Source: Pyropia yezoensis (Eukaryota; Rhodophyta; Bangiophyceae; Bangiales; Bangiaceae). From it: 64,000 nucleotides of DNA. Location of the stretch: assembly GCA_009829735.1 (NCBI GenBank), contig CM020619.1:28236063-28300062 (forward strand). The letters are read 5' to 3'. This document shows, piece by piece, positions 32,764 to 43,746 of the stretch. The translations under genes were made by a program, and so were the position numbers. Each line of letters opens with the position of its first letter. Position 1 is the stretch's first letter. The notes under the pieces were generated by a model, which did not search any database, was not told the origin of the DNA, and saw only the letters and a program-made list of their open reading frames with translations.

Positions 32764-35700
32764 TTACTTACTTACTTGCAGCGACCACCCCCGCTCCAGC
32801 CCCGCAATCCGGTTCAAGTTGGTCACCACCCCGCTCTTCAGGTACTCCGACACGCAGAACATGTCGTACAGGGAGGTGGAGAACAGCCCCGGCAGGTCCT
32901 CATTCGTCAGCAGCACAGACTGCCTTCCCATAGCGGAGTCGCGAAAGGCCACCGTGCTCTTGCAGTTCGTTGAGCACACGCGGCCGGCCCGCCGGTCGAT
33001 CAGCACAAAGATGACGCGGTCCTTCCACACCTTCCAGTTGGCGTCCCCGATGACTGATCGCATGCGGCGAACGGAGTTCCGCACGTCAGCCGCAGACGAT
33101 GGGACTTTCGAGTCCGCGGAAGTGCCCTTGACCTGGTACACGACGGCGACCGCGGAGTCCTTGGCAAGCACAACGTCGCTGTCGGGAACTTGGAAGTCCT
33201 GCGTCACGCGGTGGAAGACGGCAGCATCGACGGCAGTGGAGGGCGTCGCACTGGATGACAGGAGCCTGAATACAACGTCATCAAATATGCCCGCCTGGCT
33301 AGGAGACATATTGAGCAGGTCCTTCAGTACGCCTGTGGTGCAGCCCTTGCGCCGGGGAGTGGCAGCGTTGATAGTGACGTCCTGCAGCAAGTATCCGCTG
33401 CCAACGTAGGCGCCGGAGGATCGAGAGGTCAACAGCGATGCCACGGGGATGGAGGAGTACGTCTCTGGGAACTGCGCTCGTGCGTGGGAGATCATCACCT
33501 CCCAAGCCGTGTGGAACGTCTCCATCCACGTCCCCGTAAGTCGGTCTCCGTCAAACATGAGCAAGTCATGCAGGGCGGAGCGCAACGTGGGCGCACGCGG
33601 GCACTCAAAATCTTTCTTCAACGCAAACAGCGTCCATGGCAGCATAACCGGTACAGCCTCACCGCGCGGGAGCAGGCCGATGAGGCCACGCGACGCAACG
33701 TCGTCCCAGGTGAGCCCGTAGCCGCGCTGGTCGGCAGCTGCCACCGCCGACGGTGTCACCTCACGGCCAAGTAGTACGTGCGCGACAACGTCCAAGACAC
33801 CCTCCACACCGTTGGGATACCTGGACATGGATGGGCGCAGGTTGCACACGACGGCAGCCTCGCATACTGTGTCGCCAATGATCGCCTCCGCCACGTCGTC
33901 GCCCATGAAGATGTTGACAGGCCCCTCCGCCTGATTCATCATGCCGCGCACCTGCGACTCCACCAAGACGCGGACGCTCCTTCGCGGGTCGGTCATCATG
34001 CGCACGAAGATGTTGACAAAGCGGCTGTGGCCGCCTAGGAGAAGCGCGAGCGCGTCAACAAAGCCCGAGGGAAGGTAGCTCTTGCCGTCAGGGGTGCGTC
34101 GCAGCAGCTTCCCGGCAACGTAGGTGACGTCGGGATCGTTCAGCATGCGCGACAAGCCGAACTCCAATGCCTGCCGGTACGCAAGGGCGGGGCGGTAGCC
34201 GGCCAAACATGCTTGAACCATCCTACGGCCAGAGGATCGCGTCTCGGCAACCATCAACGCCTCGTCAAGCGTCGTGAAGAGCACGGTCCCGCCAGCAAAC
34301 TGCATCTTGCGGCAGACCTGCGAGCGGACCGCGTCAGGCCAACCCGTGAGGTTGGGCACGTTGTTACGCTTGGGGTCAGGGAAGTCACGCATAAAGATCG
34401 CATCGACCTTGGCTAGCTCATCAACGAGCAGGATGGGAAACGCCGTCGGTCGTCCACGGCAGTACCGAAGGACGCGCTTGGCAGCAGCAGCCACTGCATT
34501 GCTACTCAGCTGCTCGGCCCTAAACGCACGATCCACCTCCTCCGTGAAGTCGCTCCAGTCGACGGCCGTGGGGTCCACCAGCTCGTTGTAGCACAACCGC
34601 AGGTTCTCAAACAAGGTGATGGGCGTCGTTGGCTCTGCTCCCCACGAGATCTCCGTGTCACTGACGGCCGTATGGCCGTTGAATCCAATGCAAAATAACT
34701 CGGACACAGCAGCCATGCTCGAAGGCCGACCGCCCAGAGTGCGCAGGGTCTCCAGCAGGGCGGCGGGGGCGGTTGGTTGGTCAGGTGTACGATGCCTCAG
34801 CCACCAGCTCCAGATCTCATGGAACTGGAACGTCTTGCCGATGCCCGGAGATGCGCGGATGTAGAAGCCCGTCTGGCGCTCGCCGCGCGCCTGCTGTCCG
34901 TGACAGAGGTCAGGTATGATGTTCTCGGCCAGCGACTCGAAAGCACTCTTGATCAGCTGCTCCACAGACACCAGCAGCTCCACCGGCAGCCGTTTAGGAT
35001 AGGACCCAAACAACACGTCTGCGGCTGGCACCACATGATCGTCACGAGCCCACCCACGAGCACGTATCAGTGCCGTTAAGGCCAGGCCCTCATCGACCAA
35101 GGAAGATGCCCTCACTTGACCGTCTCTGGGCCGAGGGCGGGCTTGATGCTCGACCGTCATCAGTGCGGCAGCAATACCCCGCCGCCCAGCGCCAAGCGAC
35201 GCGCACAGACGGCAAACTTGATAGCCGGACGGCATCTCCGCGCCGGTACGCCAAGCAGGTCGACTCTGGCACCTCCGAGCGGCGCGGCACAGGTGCGTGT
35301 GGCAAACCTTGGACGTGTCCAACCACCCATACCCGTCGAGTGGCTCAGGGGAGGTTGACTCTGTTGGCTTGCACACAGCAATATCACGCCGCAAAGCATG
35401 TGGCTCCTTGGCCCACCCGCTGCGCGTCCGCGGCCCCAGGACATCGAAGGTGGTCAAGCCAACGGATGGCAGCAAAGGATGCGCCCAAGCACCACCAATG
35501 AGTCGCCGTCTGGCAGCCAAAATGGCCACGCCTCGGGATGTAGACGGGTACGACGTCGCATTCTCAAGGCGGACACGCTGCTGCCGGACAGAGGTAGGAA
35601 CCCCAGCCCGGCGGCATCGGCCAGCCGCTTGGACGTACACTCGGCAAACAGGAGTTGTCCAGCACATCAAAGGCCGGAGTGCCTCGAGGCGCATCGTCGA

Positions 35701-35811
35701 GGTCGACCAGTGCGGGGCCGCCCAACCAACAAGTGAAGCCATAACTACCAGGAGCCGGGCACGCGTCCACAGGATGAGCTGTGAAATGATGCGACCACGG
35801 GGAAGAATCAA
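32764..35811 (-). CDS. CRN/RHS-type P-loop NTPase with C-terminal nuclease-like domain
   Basis: A 1015-codon uninterrupted frame. Residues 165-205 hold spaced Cys/His (VCHTHLCRAARRC, QVCRLC) that may bind zinc. Walker A is YIRASPGIGKT (about 317-327), Walker B is FPILLVDELAKVD (about 458-470), and a sensor-like TVLFTTLDEAL follows. Near residue 877 comes DSDVVLAKDSAVAVVYQVKG, which fits the D...(E/Q)xK core of a restriction-endonuclease-fold nuclease, followed by VIFVLIDRRAG. This NTPase-plus-nuclease layout is known from trypanosome RHS proteins and Crinkler-type effectors of oomycetes, fungi and other eukaryotes. Whether it is a host, conflict or transposon-borne gene is unknown. It is intact although it lies inside a dead retroelement. 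The true start may be downstream of 35811: the first 150 residues read less convincingly. Confidence 0.7.
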   Translation of the reverse strand: MILPRGRIISQLILWTRARLLVVMASLVGWAAPHWSTSTMRLEALRPLMCWTTPVCRVYVQAAGRCRRAGVPTSVRQQRVRLENATSYPSTSRGVAILAARRRLIGGAWAHPLLPSVGLTTFDVLGPRTRSGWAKEPHALRRDIAVCKPTESTSPEPLDGYGWLDTSKVCHTHLCRAARRCQSRPAWRTGAEMPSGYQVCRLCASLGAGRRGIAAALMTVEHQARPRPRDGQVRASSLVDEGLALTALIRARGWARDDHVVPAADVLFGSYPKRLPVELLVSVEQLIKSAFESLAENIIPDLCHGQQARGERQTGFYIRASPGIGKTFQFHEIWSWWLRHRTPDQPTAPAALLETLRTLGGRPSSMAAVSELFCIGFNGHTAVSDTEISWGAEPTTPITLFENLRLCYNELVDPTAVDWSDFTEEVDRAFRAEQLSSNAVAAAAKRVLRYCRGRPTAFPILLVDELAKVDAIFMRDFPDPKRNNVPNLTGWPDAVRSQVCRKMQFAGGTVLFTTLDEALMVAETRSSGRRMVQACLAGYRPALAYRQALEFGLSRMLNDPDVTYVAGKLLRRTPDGKSYLPSGFVDALALLLGGHSRFVNIFVRMMTDPRRSVRVLVESQVRGMMNQAEGPVNIFMGDDVAEAIIGDTVCEAAVVCNLRPSMSRYPNGVEGVLDVVAHVLLGREVTPSAVAAADQRGYGLTWDDVASRGLIGLLPRGEAVPVMLPWTLFALKKDFECPRAPTLRSALHDLLMFDGDRLTGTWMETFHTAWEVMISHARAQFPETYSSIPVASLLTSRSSGAYVGSGYLLQDVTINAATPRRKGCTTGVLKDLLNMSPSQAGIFDDVVFRLLSSSATPSTAVDAAVFHRVTQDFQVPDSDVVLAKDSAVAVVYQVKGTSADSKVPSSAADVRNSVRRMRSVIGDANWKVWKDRVIFVLIDRRAGRVCSTNCKSTVAFRDSAMGRQSVLLTNEDLPGLFSTSLYDMFCVSEYLKSGVVTNLNRIAGLERGWSLQVSK

Positions 35812-38298
35812 GTGTTCACGGGGCGGACAAGCGAGCGGCAGTCAGGTCCATGGTGAGCAACCCGGTGCTCATCTCTGTGGTTAGTAATCACATTCGCCGC
35901 AGCAAAGGACAGAGAGGCGCTACAACGCAACGACCCTCAGTCAGGCGGCAGCCGCGGCCGGCAACGTCGTGCTGCTCGATTAGAACGGAAGTGTGTGCTC
36001 TGAGCAGATTCTCACATCAGTGTGGCAATCCCGCTGAGACCGCCAACAAACGCACGGTCGAACCGCCACCCCCACGGTCCCCAGCTGTTGCCGCTGGCGG
36101 TCCCCCCGTCTTCACCTCAACATACCGACCGACCGCCTCGCCGCGACCACCGCACCCACAGAACCGCACGGGGCGCGGCCGCCACCAGTATCGGGGACGG
36201 CGTCGGCCACCTCAGAGGTTCTCAGCAGCGTGGAGCGGTTGACAGGGCCGCGGGCACAGAACACAGGGCACCACGAAATCGGGGGACTGAATCTTTCAAG
36301 CTAAGTGGGCAAGAGGTAGAAAGAGCACAACTAACCACGTCCATCCCAAAGCCCCAAGTATTCATTCTCGGATGCCACGTATGGCACGTGGCGGCCTGTG
36401 AGTGGAGTGCCCATTTACAAACCTGGTGCCCCAACCGATTCGGATGGACTTGCGTAGAACGGCGTCAACGGGCGATATAAGATTGGGCACCGACACACAT
36501 AGCGACGTTCCACGGTTTTCCACTTTTTGAGAAATGTAGAACTTGGCTGCCTAGCGTGTTGCATGTATCGAGTGCACGCTGTCAATCGACCGGCTTTCGA
36601 AGCGCAATCGTCGCTCGGTGCATGGCTGTATGGCGTGACACGTCGGTGATCACGCGCGATCCAGGCCGGTCATGGGCGATCATGGGCGATTGAGAAGCGG
36701 TCGTCGCTGGTCAATTTTCTTGGAACGAAGCCCTCGGCGAGCCACGACGCAGCCGTGGTGGGCCACGTCCCCATGCTGGCGTGCGTGTGAATCCCAACCT
36801 CAGCGATGGCAGCCCGCAGAGGCCTGCCATTGGTGGCGCGTGCCCGAGCATGGTCCGTCAGACCCCCCCAGTCCCGGGGAGATATTTCGTGATCGTTTCC
36901 AGCAGGCGTTGAAGCGTGCGTGTGTGGCGCACAGGCTCGTCTCCTGAGCGGCTGCCGGCCAGTGGCGACCACAGCGCCGCGCTGTCAACGCCCCCGCACT
37001 CCTATCGTGTGCGCTCCGCGCACCCACAGGGGTGCATGGAGTCCGCCCACTGGCAAACTGTGGGGCGCGACGCGGGAGTCGCGGCGTACGCCCTCTCTTG
37101 GGCGCCTCCCGATGGCGCCTGGACGCTTTCCCGGGAGCATCTGGCGTCGCCGGGTCGTCGACCTGAGGCGGGTGGGGGGGGGGGCGAAAGGGAGGGGGGG
37201 CTGGCGCCCGCGGCAATTGCCCCACGTAGGCCTACAGCGCCAGTGCGGGGTGCGTAGCGCCCCCCGCGCCACAACAATCGCCGTCCGCAGCCAGCGGGAG
37301 TGTGGCCGGCTTCGGGGGAGTCGTTGCTGAGCGCGGGCGCGCAGAAGACTCGTTTGGCGGCCTTCCCCTTTCGTGCGTGGTGGTGGGGGGGGTTTGGGCG
37401 ATCCGCCCGCCTGATTGGCACGACCAGGGGGCTCAGGATTGGAGGGTGGGCGGGGGGGGGGGGGGGGGGGGAGCTCCTGGGGGGCGGGGTGTGCGCTGGA
37501 TGGTGGATCGCGCTGTGCCCCCCCCCCCTAAGATGCGCAGGAGTCTTTGGGAGCGCCCTCCTCCGCCCAGCGCTTGGCTCCAGGGAGGGAGGACACTCCG
37601 CGGGACGAGGGGGCGCCGGATTGGCGGGAGGGCGCCGGATTGGCGGGGGGGCGGCGGGGGTGCGCGTGAGGGCACTTCAGGGGGGGGGGTGCGTAGGTTA
37701 GATTGTGTTTCGCGCTGTGCCCCCCCCCCCTGAACAGGGCTGGTGACGTGGGGGGTGGCTCCCCCCCCGCCCAACGCTTGATTGTGAGGGGGGCGGACAC
37801 CCTGCGGGACGAGGGGGCGGCCAATTGGCGGGGGGGCGGGGGGGGTGGCACGAGAGAGGGCTTCTGGGGGGGGGGGTGCCTGGGTTGTAACGTGGGTCGC
37901 GCTGTGCCCCCCCCCCCTGAATTGGGTAGGAGGGGAACGGGGCGTCCCCTCGCCCACCCAGACCTGAGAGGGGGGGCGCCCCCCTGGATCGCGTTCTCAG
38001 GGGGGGGCGGGTGATGGTGTTCGCACCAGGCGCGCACCCCCCGTGCAACACGGTCAGAGTGGAGGGGGTGCCGCCCCCCGATTTGAGGGGGGGGGTGGCA
38101 CGCCGTCCTGCGCGGCAGGCGCGGCCCGTTTCCCTTCGCCGTGGTCGCCGTCCCCTTCCCGCGCGCTCTTTTCCTTCCCGCGTGCGGCCCCTGCCTGGCT
38201 TCGCCGGGTGCGGGGCTCGCTGCCCTCTCCCGCGCGCCGTCACTCACGCACACCACCACCACCCACCCTTCCCGCCCGCCATGAGCCACCGTTACGAC
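35812..38298. other. Intergenic DNA with tandem C/G-rich repeats
   Basis: No gene is recognised. At about 37510-37930 a unit of roughly 190-200 bp recurs three times, each containing CGCTGTG followed by a C-run (at about 37511, 37713, 37900), with paired GGACACYCYGCGGGACGAGG segments. Frames across it are Pro- or Gly-rich shadows. Confidence 0.5.
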
Positions 38299-39133
38299 TG
38301 TGGCAAAAACCTCTCGCACACGCGACACCCAAGTTGGGGCGGTGTACAAGGGCTGCCTCCCGTGTCGGCGGAACCGGAAGAAGTGCAAGTCGCACACACT
38401 CTATCCCTGTTGTGGGGCAATCCCCCCACTGACAAACAAGAAGATGGTGTGTGGTCCAACAGTTTCTTGGTCGGGACGAGGAAGCAGGGCCAAGCCCCGC
38501 TGTCCCTCCCCTTCTCCCCCCAGGGTCCCCTCAGAATCTCGCCACTCAGAATCTCCCACCCCAGCACCTGCCCACCGGGCCACACAAAAATTCAAAACGA
38601 TAAATGCAGAAAACCCTCAAATCCAAGTTGGATTTACTACTAAGCTAACTATCCCAAATTTAGGGAATATGGTCCCAAATGCAGGGGGAGGAACGGGTCA
38701 GGCTAGTGGCCTGCCGCCCCTTGTATGGCACGTGTTGCCCCCCTACCTGGGGGTCATTACTGCCACACTCCCCTCTCCTCAGTTCCGACCGACCCAGTCG
38801 GCCCTGTGAGGGGGTGCGTAAACGCACGTCTCGGCGTTGGGGGCGCGACTTGCTGTCCCCCCTCGAGTACGTAACGTGGACGTGGAGGCGGTCACGTTGA
38901 CCGCCCCTCTCCTCAAGCTTTCCCACTCGGCAGCTTGCTCTCCCCGGTTCCCACTTCACCATCACCAACGCATCCCCTCCACCTTCCCCTTGGCCGCCCC
39001 ACGCTGGGGAGGCCACCCATCTACCCACGATCCGAGCCCCCCTCAACTCGAGGCGGGTCTCGTGGCGCTGCAACCAGGGCGTCTCTCCCTAACTTGGGGA
39101 GAGCCATGGCGACCCCGGGGGTGGAGACCGATT
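38299..39133 (-). mobile_element. Fragment of an E2-family element (3' end)
   Basis: A minus-oriented LTR (38299-38767, TGTGGCA to TGCCACA) nearly identical to the E2 LTRs is followed by the complementary polypurine tract (38768-38780), the E2-type leader and the first codons of the aORF (ATG 39106, MATPGVETD). It is cut at 39134 by another LTR. It shows that E2 belongs to a multicopy family and gives the uncorrupted LTR ends. Confidence 0.85.
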
Positions 39134-39823
39134 TGTAGGGACCCTATGGGCCCTCCACGTGGGGGGACCTCGTAGAGATCGCGTGGTACCCCTGCGCCCA
39201 CCTTCCTAGTCAGGAGGACGGGGCCGATTTGGCCCCTCGGGATTTTACTGGCTTCCGATTGGTCCCCTCCTATGGAGGCGGGACCGGGTCGCCATTGGTT
39301 CTGGGGCCAATATTGGGATTCCCAGTGTATGGGATTTTCCCCTGACCGGAATTGGCCTTTGGCCAATAATCCGGGATGGGATGCATTTGGGGTTTGGATT
39401 GTGATTGTGTATTTTGCGTGATTGTGAGATTGGGGAGATCTTGAGTGTTGGCATTGATGTCCGGCGCGGCTCTTCTCCCCCGTATCCTGGAGATTCCTGC
39501 CCCGCTGGCAGGACTGATCCGTGGGGGAAGGGGCCATCCGGACATGTTGGAGGGTTTTGATTGGCCCGCACGTGGCCCGGTGTGGAGGGTTGCTGGGTGC
39601 GGGTGAGAGAGGGTAAGAGTGTGCGTGAGGGTGCGCGTTGCTTCCCCCTTCGAAAAAAACAGACTTGCGTGTGCTTGAACACTGTCGTCCTGGTCGCGGA
39701 TCCCCGCGTGATCCAGCCAGGCGGTCGGCGGTTCTGCATCTCTCCGGTCTCCCCGCGTTCTTGGTGGGTCGTTTCTCTGTGTGTTCTGGGTGCTAGGCGC
39801 CTAAGGTACGTAAACCCACTACA
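39134..39823 (+). repeat. 5' LTR of a fourth element (E4)
   Basis: A 690-bp block from TGTAGGG to ACTACA interrupts the E2-family aORF. It is followed at 39824 by TTTGGTGGATCAGCGGGGGA, a variant of the primer site of E1 and E2, which identifies it as a 5' LTR on the plus strand. Confidence 0.65.
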
Positions 39824-39935
39824 TTTGGTGGATCAGCGGGGGAGGGGACTAAGTTTCTTCTGGCCAAAGGGGCTACACCTTCTTCGTACTCTTTCTGTGG
39901 TTGTGCTCTGTCTTCCCTAAGGGAACGCGGTTGTT

Positions 39936-40055
39936 GTGATGTCTGATAACAAGCAGAATCCCCCCCGGGGGGAGACGGGAGTCCTTGAGGGCGGTTCGTC
40001 CGTGACGAGGGAGAGCGCGACGGGAGCTGCTCTTCCGACTCACGCCCTCGGGGCT
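39936..40055 (+). pseudogene. E4 gag start, truncated
   Basis: ATG 39936 opens MSDNKQNPPRGETGVLEGGSS, a plausible gag N-terminus at the usual distance from the primer site. After about 35 codons it runs into E1 RT sequence in antisense. The junction lies between about 40030 and 40064. No other part of E4 is visible. Confidence 0.5.
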
Positions 40056-40059
40056 GGAC

Positions 40060-41780
40060 TGGACATTGCACATGCCGAGGAAACTTTTGAGTTGAGTCTT
40101 GGTCTTGGGGAACGTCGCTTGACGCAGGGCGTCGGTGTTCTTGTTAAGAACGTGGAGCTTACCAGGCGTTATGCTGTGGCCGAGGTACTCCACCTCGTTG
40201 GAAATCCACTTGCACTTCTCAAGATTGAGAGTCACGCCAGCCTCCCGTCGTCGGGTAAGGACCTTGTCCACATCATGGATGTGTTGTTTGGCGTTTGCCA
40301 AGAATATGATAACGTCGTCTAAATAGACGAGGCAGACCTGCCACTTGAGTCCGGAGAGGACAATATCCAGGGCACGTTGGAACGTCGCCGGGGCATTGGT
40401 CAAGCCAAGTGGCATAGTTGTCCAGTCGAAGATGCCATAGTGCGTGGTGAACGCCGTCTTTTCTTGGTCCTCTTGCCGCAATGGCACTTGCCAGTACCCA
40501 GCGGTACAGTCGAGAGATGTGAAGACCTTGGCGTCTCCAAGGGAGTCGAGGCAGTCCTCCATGCGCGGGAGGGGGTACGCGTCCGTCTTGGTGATGCTGT
40601 TGAGCCGTCGATAATCGACGCAGAATCGGGCCTTCCCATTTTTCTTGGGGACGATGACGACCGGACTGGCCCGGTCACTGTGACTTAGTTTAATAACCTT
40701 GGGCTTCAACATCTTGTTGATTTGATTGACAATGATCGCACGTTTGAACGCGCCGGTGCGGTAGGGCTGGGCCCTTATAGGGGCAACCCCATGTGGGGTG
40801 ACGATGGCGTGCTCTGTAGCGTGGATGACCCCGAGGGTCCCGTCCCACATCTTGCCATGCTTGGCCAACATCGACTTGATTTGCGCATGCAAATGTTGGG
40901 GTGCCCCGTCGAGGTTGATGTCATCAAGAGACGGTTTGGGTTGCTCGGTCTCCGGGTCGGATGACCCCTTATCCTCCGTCGGGGCGGCGAGGACTTGCCC
41001 AAGGTGGGGCTCGGCAAACGCGAGGACGCACCCCTTTCGCAGGATGGCCGTGTCTGGCCCGAAGTTGCACACCTTAACCAGGAATGGTTCGTCAGGCTTG
41101 ACGGTGGCCAGTCCGCGGGCGACTGCCATGGACTTGTGTCGGCACAATCGTGCGTTTGGTAGGAGAGTAACCAGTCCCGGAGTGTCACAAGTGACCATGA
41201 TCCATTCCTCGGTCTTGCCCTTGAGGCGTGTTTGCTTACAAGCACGGACCTCAGTCGACCCCCCGGTCCATTGAGGTTCCATAACATTGTTGTACTGGAT
41301 GCCCAAGATGGGAGAGTGAGCCGTCGAACGATCGTTCGAGGATTGCCAAACGATACGATTGAGTCGGGGCCAGATTGACTCCACGTGCTTGTCCGTAAAC
41401 TCGGTCCCGAGTATGCACTTGACCGACAGGTTGGGGGTAACGTAAAAACGTTCAAAGGCCTGAACCCCCCCGGTATCGATGAACAAGTGGATGGCTTGTA
41501 GAGCCTCGATCGTTTTCTCGTTGGCATCAACAATGTGCTGTGCACTGGTTAACGTGTAGGCGTAGTCGCGCCAATGTGGCGGTAGGACGTCCGGCCGGAT
41601 AAGGTTGACGCCAGCTCCGGTGTCGAGGATGGGTCTCGTACTGCGCGTACTCGCGAGCTCCGTGCCTATACAGGCAGCGATCTCATAGTGTCGGTGAGCC
41701 TTGCTCAGTATCTTGGTGACCTTAGGTCTAGCTTGTCGGGCAGGCAAGGATGCGTCGGGGAGACTGCCCGTCGGTCCTCG
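40060..41780 (-). pseudogene. E1 protease and reverse transcriptase
   Basis: The frame opens with sequence around LDTGAGVNLI (aspartic protease) and continues into Ty3-type [82 protein letters not shown] and the catalytic VYLDDVIIF. It stops being homologous after LKSFLGMCNV, where the nested segment joins. The pol frame differs from the gag frame around the gag stop (41783-41785), so translation would need frameshifting. The apparent TTG start at 41747 is unlikely to be used. Confidence 0.85.
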
Positions 41781-41782
41781 AC

Positions 41783-43528
41783 TTACTCGTTTCTTGAGTC
41801 GGCCTTGCCGTCGCCGGTGTCGACGCGTCCGACGTCATCGTCCTCCGAGTCCGGCAGGACTTCGTTCTCGACGATCGCGTTGATCTGCTTGCGGACCGAG
41901 TCGTCGATGAGTGCCATTACTCGTGCCTGACGTCGTTCACGACGGGGCTTAGGGCATTGAGAGGCAAAGTGCCCGCGCTCGTTGCAGTTGTAACAGATGT
42001 CGTTAGCTCGCGGGTTTGGCGTGTCCGTGCGGACCGCCTTAACGGGGTCGAATGGTCGATCGACCGTGCGCGCTTGGGGCCCCGGGGTAGAGTTAACTTG
42101 ACTAACCTTGATCATGGCAGGCCGGCTGGCCTTGATGGACTGCCGCAGGCGAGTGGCGCCCTCCCAAAATCCTTGGGCAGCTGCCACTGTGTCCGCCATT
42201 GGGCGATCGGGGAATTGACTGTCCAGGACGCGGACGTTTGGCTTGATGAGGTCTGAAAGACCGTTGATGAAGACGTCCTTTACGTCTTGAGCGGAGAACA
42301 AGCCGCAGAGGCGATCGCACGCCGCCTCCACGCCGGAGGAAAACACGCGCGGGACCTCCGCGTCCACTGGAGTCATCGTAATGATGTCGTGATAGGCTGT
42401 TGCCAGGCCGGCGTGAGTTGCGTACTTCTTGAGAAGCCAATTGACTCCTTCACCATAGGTGGTGAGCTCGTAGTGCTTGCCACTAACAATCGTGTTGGCC
42501 GCGCTGGCGAGTGCGCGCTTGGCGGCTCCCGCCAGCCGGAAGGCGATCAAGGGGAACGCCCGGCCGTGGGTCAGCCCTGCCGCGTTGCAAGCTCTGCGAA
42601 AGGTGGTGAGGAAGGTGAAGACACCGAGGGGGTCGCCACCGTTAAAGGTCTCTTGACCTTGGAACGCGCCGTCAAGGCGCTTTTTCATCTTGCTCGCGTC
42701 CTTCACCATGGATGGTGTGTACTTGGTGCTCCGTCGGAGCAGGAAGTAGGTCCGGTAATCCAGGAGTGACTTGAAGCGGCTGTTGCCGGGTCGAATGACC
42801 AACGTTCGGTCACCCAACTCCGTGAGTCCAGCGGCGGGCGCCGGTCGGCGCCGGTGACGACGCGCACGTCGACGGTGTGCGTCCGAGCTGTTCGTAACGG
42901 ACTCACTGCTCGATGAGCTTGGGCTTGACGGCGGGGAAGGGTCCCAACGACCGTCATCAGTTTCGTCCGAAGACGAGGAAGACGAGGACGACGGGTTTTC
43001 GGATGACATCCCGTCCTCAGCGGATGATGCGCCTCCCTCCCGTGCGTTCGAACGCTTAGTCGAGGCCTTGACCTTCAGGTCCTCGACTTGGCGCTCCAAC
43101 ACGCGGATCCGACGGTTCTTCATCTGAAGATTGTCAATAGGCAGACTGGCGTGGGACGCCCCTGGAGCAGGTCCCTGGGCCATCTTGCCCACCGACTGTC
43201 GGTTCGACGTCGTCCGTTGACGAAACGCCTCATTTGAGGTTGGCTTTCTCAGCTCCTCAAGAGTGGTCACCAGCTTGGTGTTGGTCTTCTCCAACTCCTT
43301 GTTGGCGGCCTCTTGGGCCTCAAGACGGGCATGAAGTGCCTCCACCACCGCCTTCAAGCTCTCCAACTTGGAGGTAGTGACATCCTCCGAGTCAGGGTTG
43401 GGGGGGGTAGCATCGGGTGCCGGACGGCGGCTTGTTCCGCTCCCTCCGCCTGGTGGCGTGTAACCCGAAGGCAGGGCAATCCCCGTACCCTTGGAGCGCC
43501 GAGCGCCATCAGAAGCTCCCAAAGCCAT
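41783..43528 (-). CDS. E1 gag
   Basis: ATG 43528 (MALGASDGARRSKGTG) is preferred because it is the first ATG with coding-like sequence, about 200 bp inside the primer site; the frame is open from 43648. It has an N-terminal coiled coil (LKAVVEALHARLEAQEAANKE), a second short helical segment, an acidic Ser-rich linker, a capsid-like helical region (GVFTFLTTFRRACNAAG, GVNWLLKKYAT) and a CCHC zinc knuckle (CYNCNERGHFASQC) near the C-terminus. It is intact, unlike E1 pol. Confidence 0.85.
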   Translation of the reverse strand: MALGASDGARRSKGTGIALPSGYTPPGGGSGTSRRPAPDATPPNPDSEDVTTSKLESLKAVVEALHARLEAQEAANKELEKTNTKLVTTLEELRKPTSNEAFRQRTTSNRQSVGKMAQGPAPGASHASLPIDNLQMKNRRIRVLERQVEDLKVKASTKRSNAREGGASSAEDGMSSENPSSSSSSSSDETDDGRWDPSPPSSPSSSSSESVTNSSDAHRRRARRHRRRPAPAAGLTELGDRTLVIRPGNSRFKSLLDYRTYFLLRRSTKYTPSMVKDASKMKKRLDGAFQGQETFNGGDPLGVFTFLTTFRRACNAAGLTHGRAFPLIAFRLAGAAKRALASAANTIVSGKHYELTTYGEGVNWLLKKYATHAGLATAYHDIITMTPVDAEVPRVFSSGVEAACDRLCGLFSAQDVKDVFINGLSDLIKPNVRVLDSQFPDRPMADTVAAAQGFWEGATRLRQSIKASRPAMIKVSQVNSTPGPQARTVDRPFDPVKAVRTDTPNPRANDICYNCNERGHFASQCPKPRRERRQARVMALIDDSVRKQINAIVENEVLPDSEDDDVGRVDTGDGKADSRNE

Positions 43529-43730
43529 ATCGCAACCCGGCGTACTCGCGTCGGCGCGCCATGCGTCGCCGACCAAAAGGTCCTCGTGGCACGACGCCCG
43601 GCGTCGTCCAGCCTTCACCGATCGGTGATGTCGCCCGGCAACACCCAATCAAGCGATCGTCAACACAACTGCCACAAGGCACCAAGGAACACGTACGAGT
43701 GCACGGCAGCGCCGCACACGAGCAGTATCT

Positions 43731-43746
43731 CCTGCTGCTCCACCAA
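43731..43746 (-). promoter_or_regulatory. E1 primer-binding site
   Basis: Read on the minus strand directly inside the 5' LTR: TTGGTGGAGCAGCAGG. The same sequence follows the E2 5' LTR, and a close variant follows the LTR at 39134-39823. The TGG is the expected complement of a tRNA 3' CCA end. I cannot name the tRNA. Confidence 0.7.

Noticed and set aside
39936..40322. 128-codon plus-strand ORF as a gene
   Set aside because: Only the first 35 codons are gag-like; the rest is antisense E1 RT.
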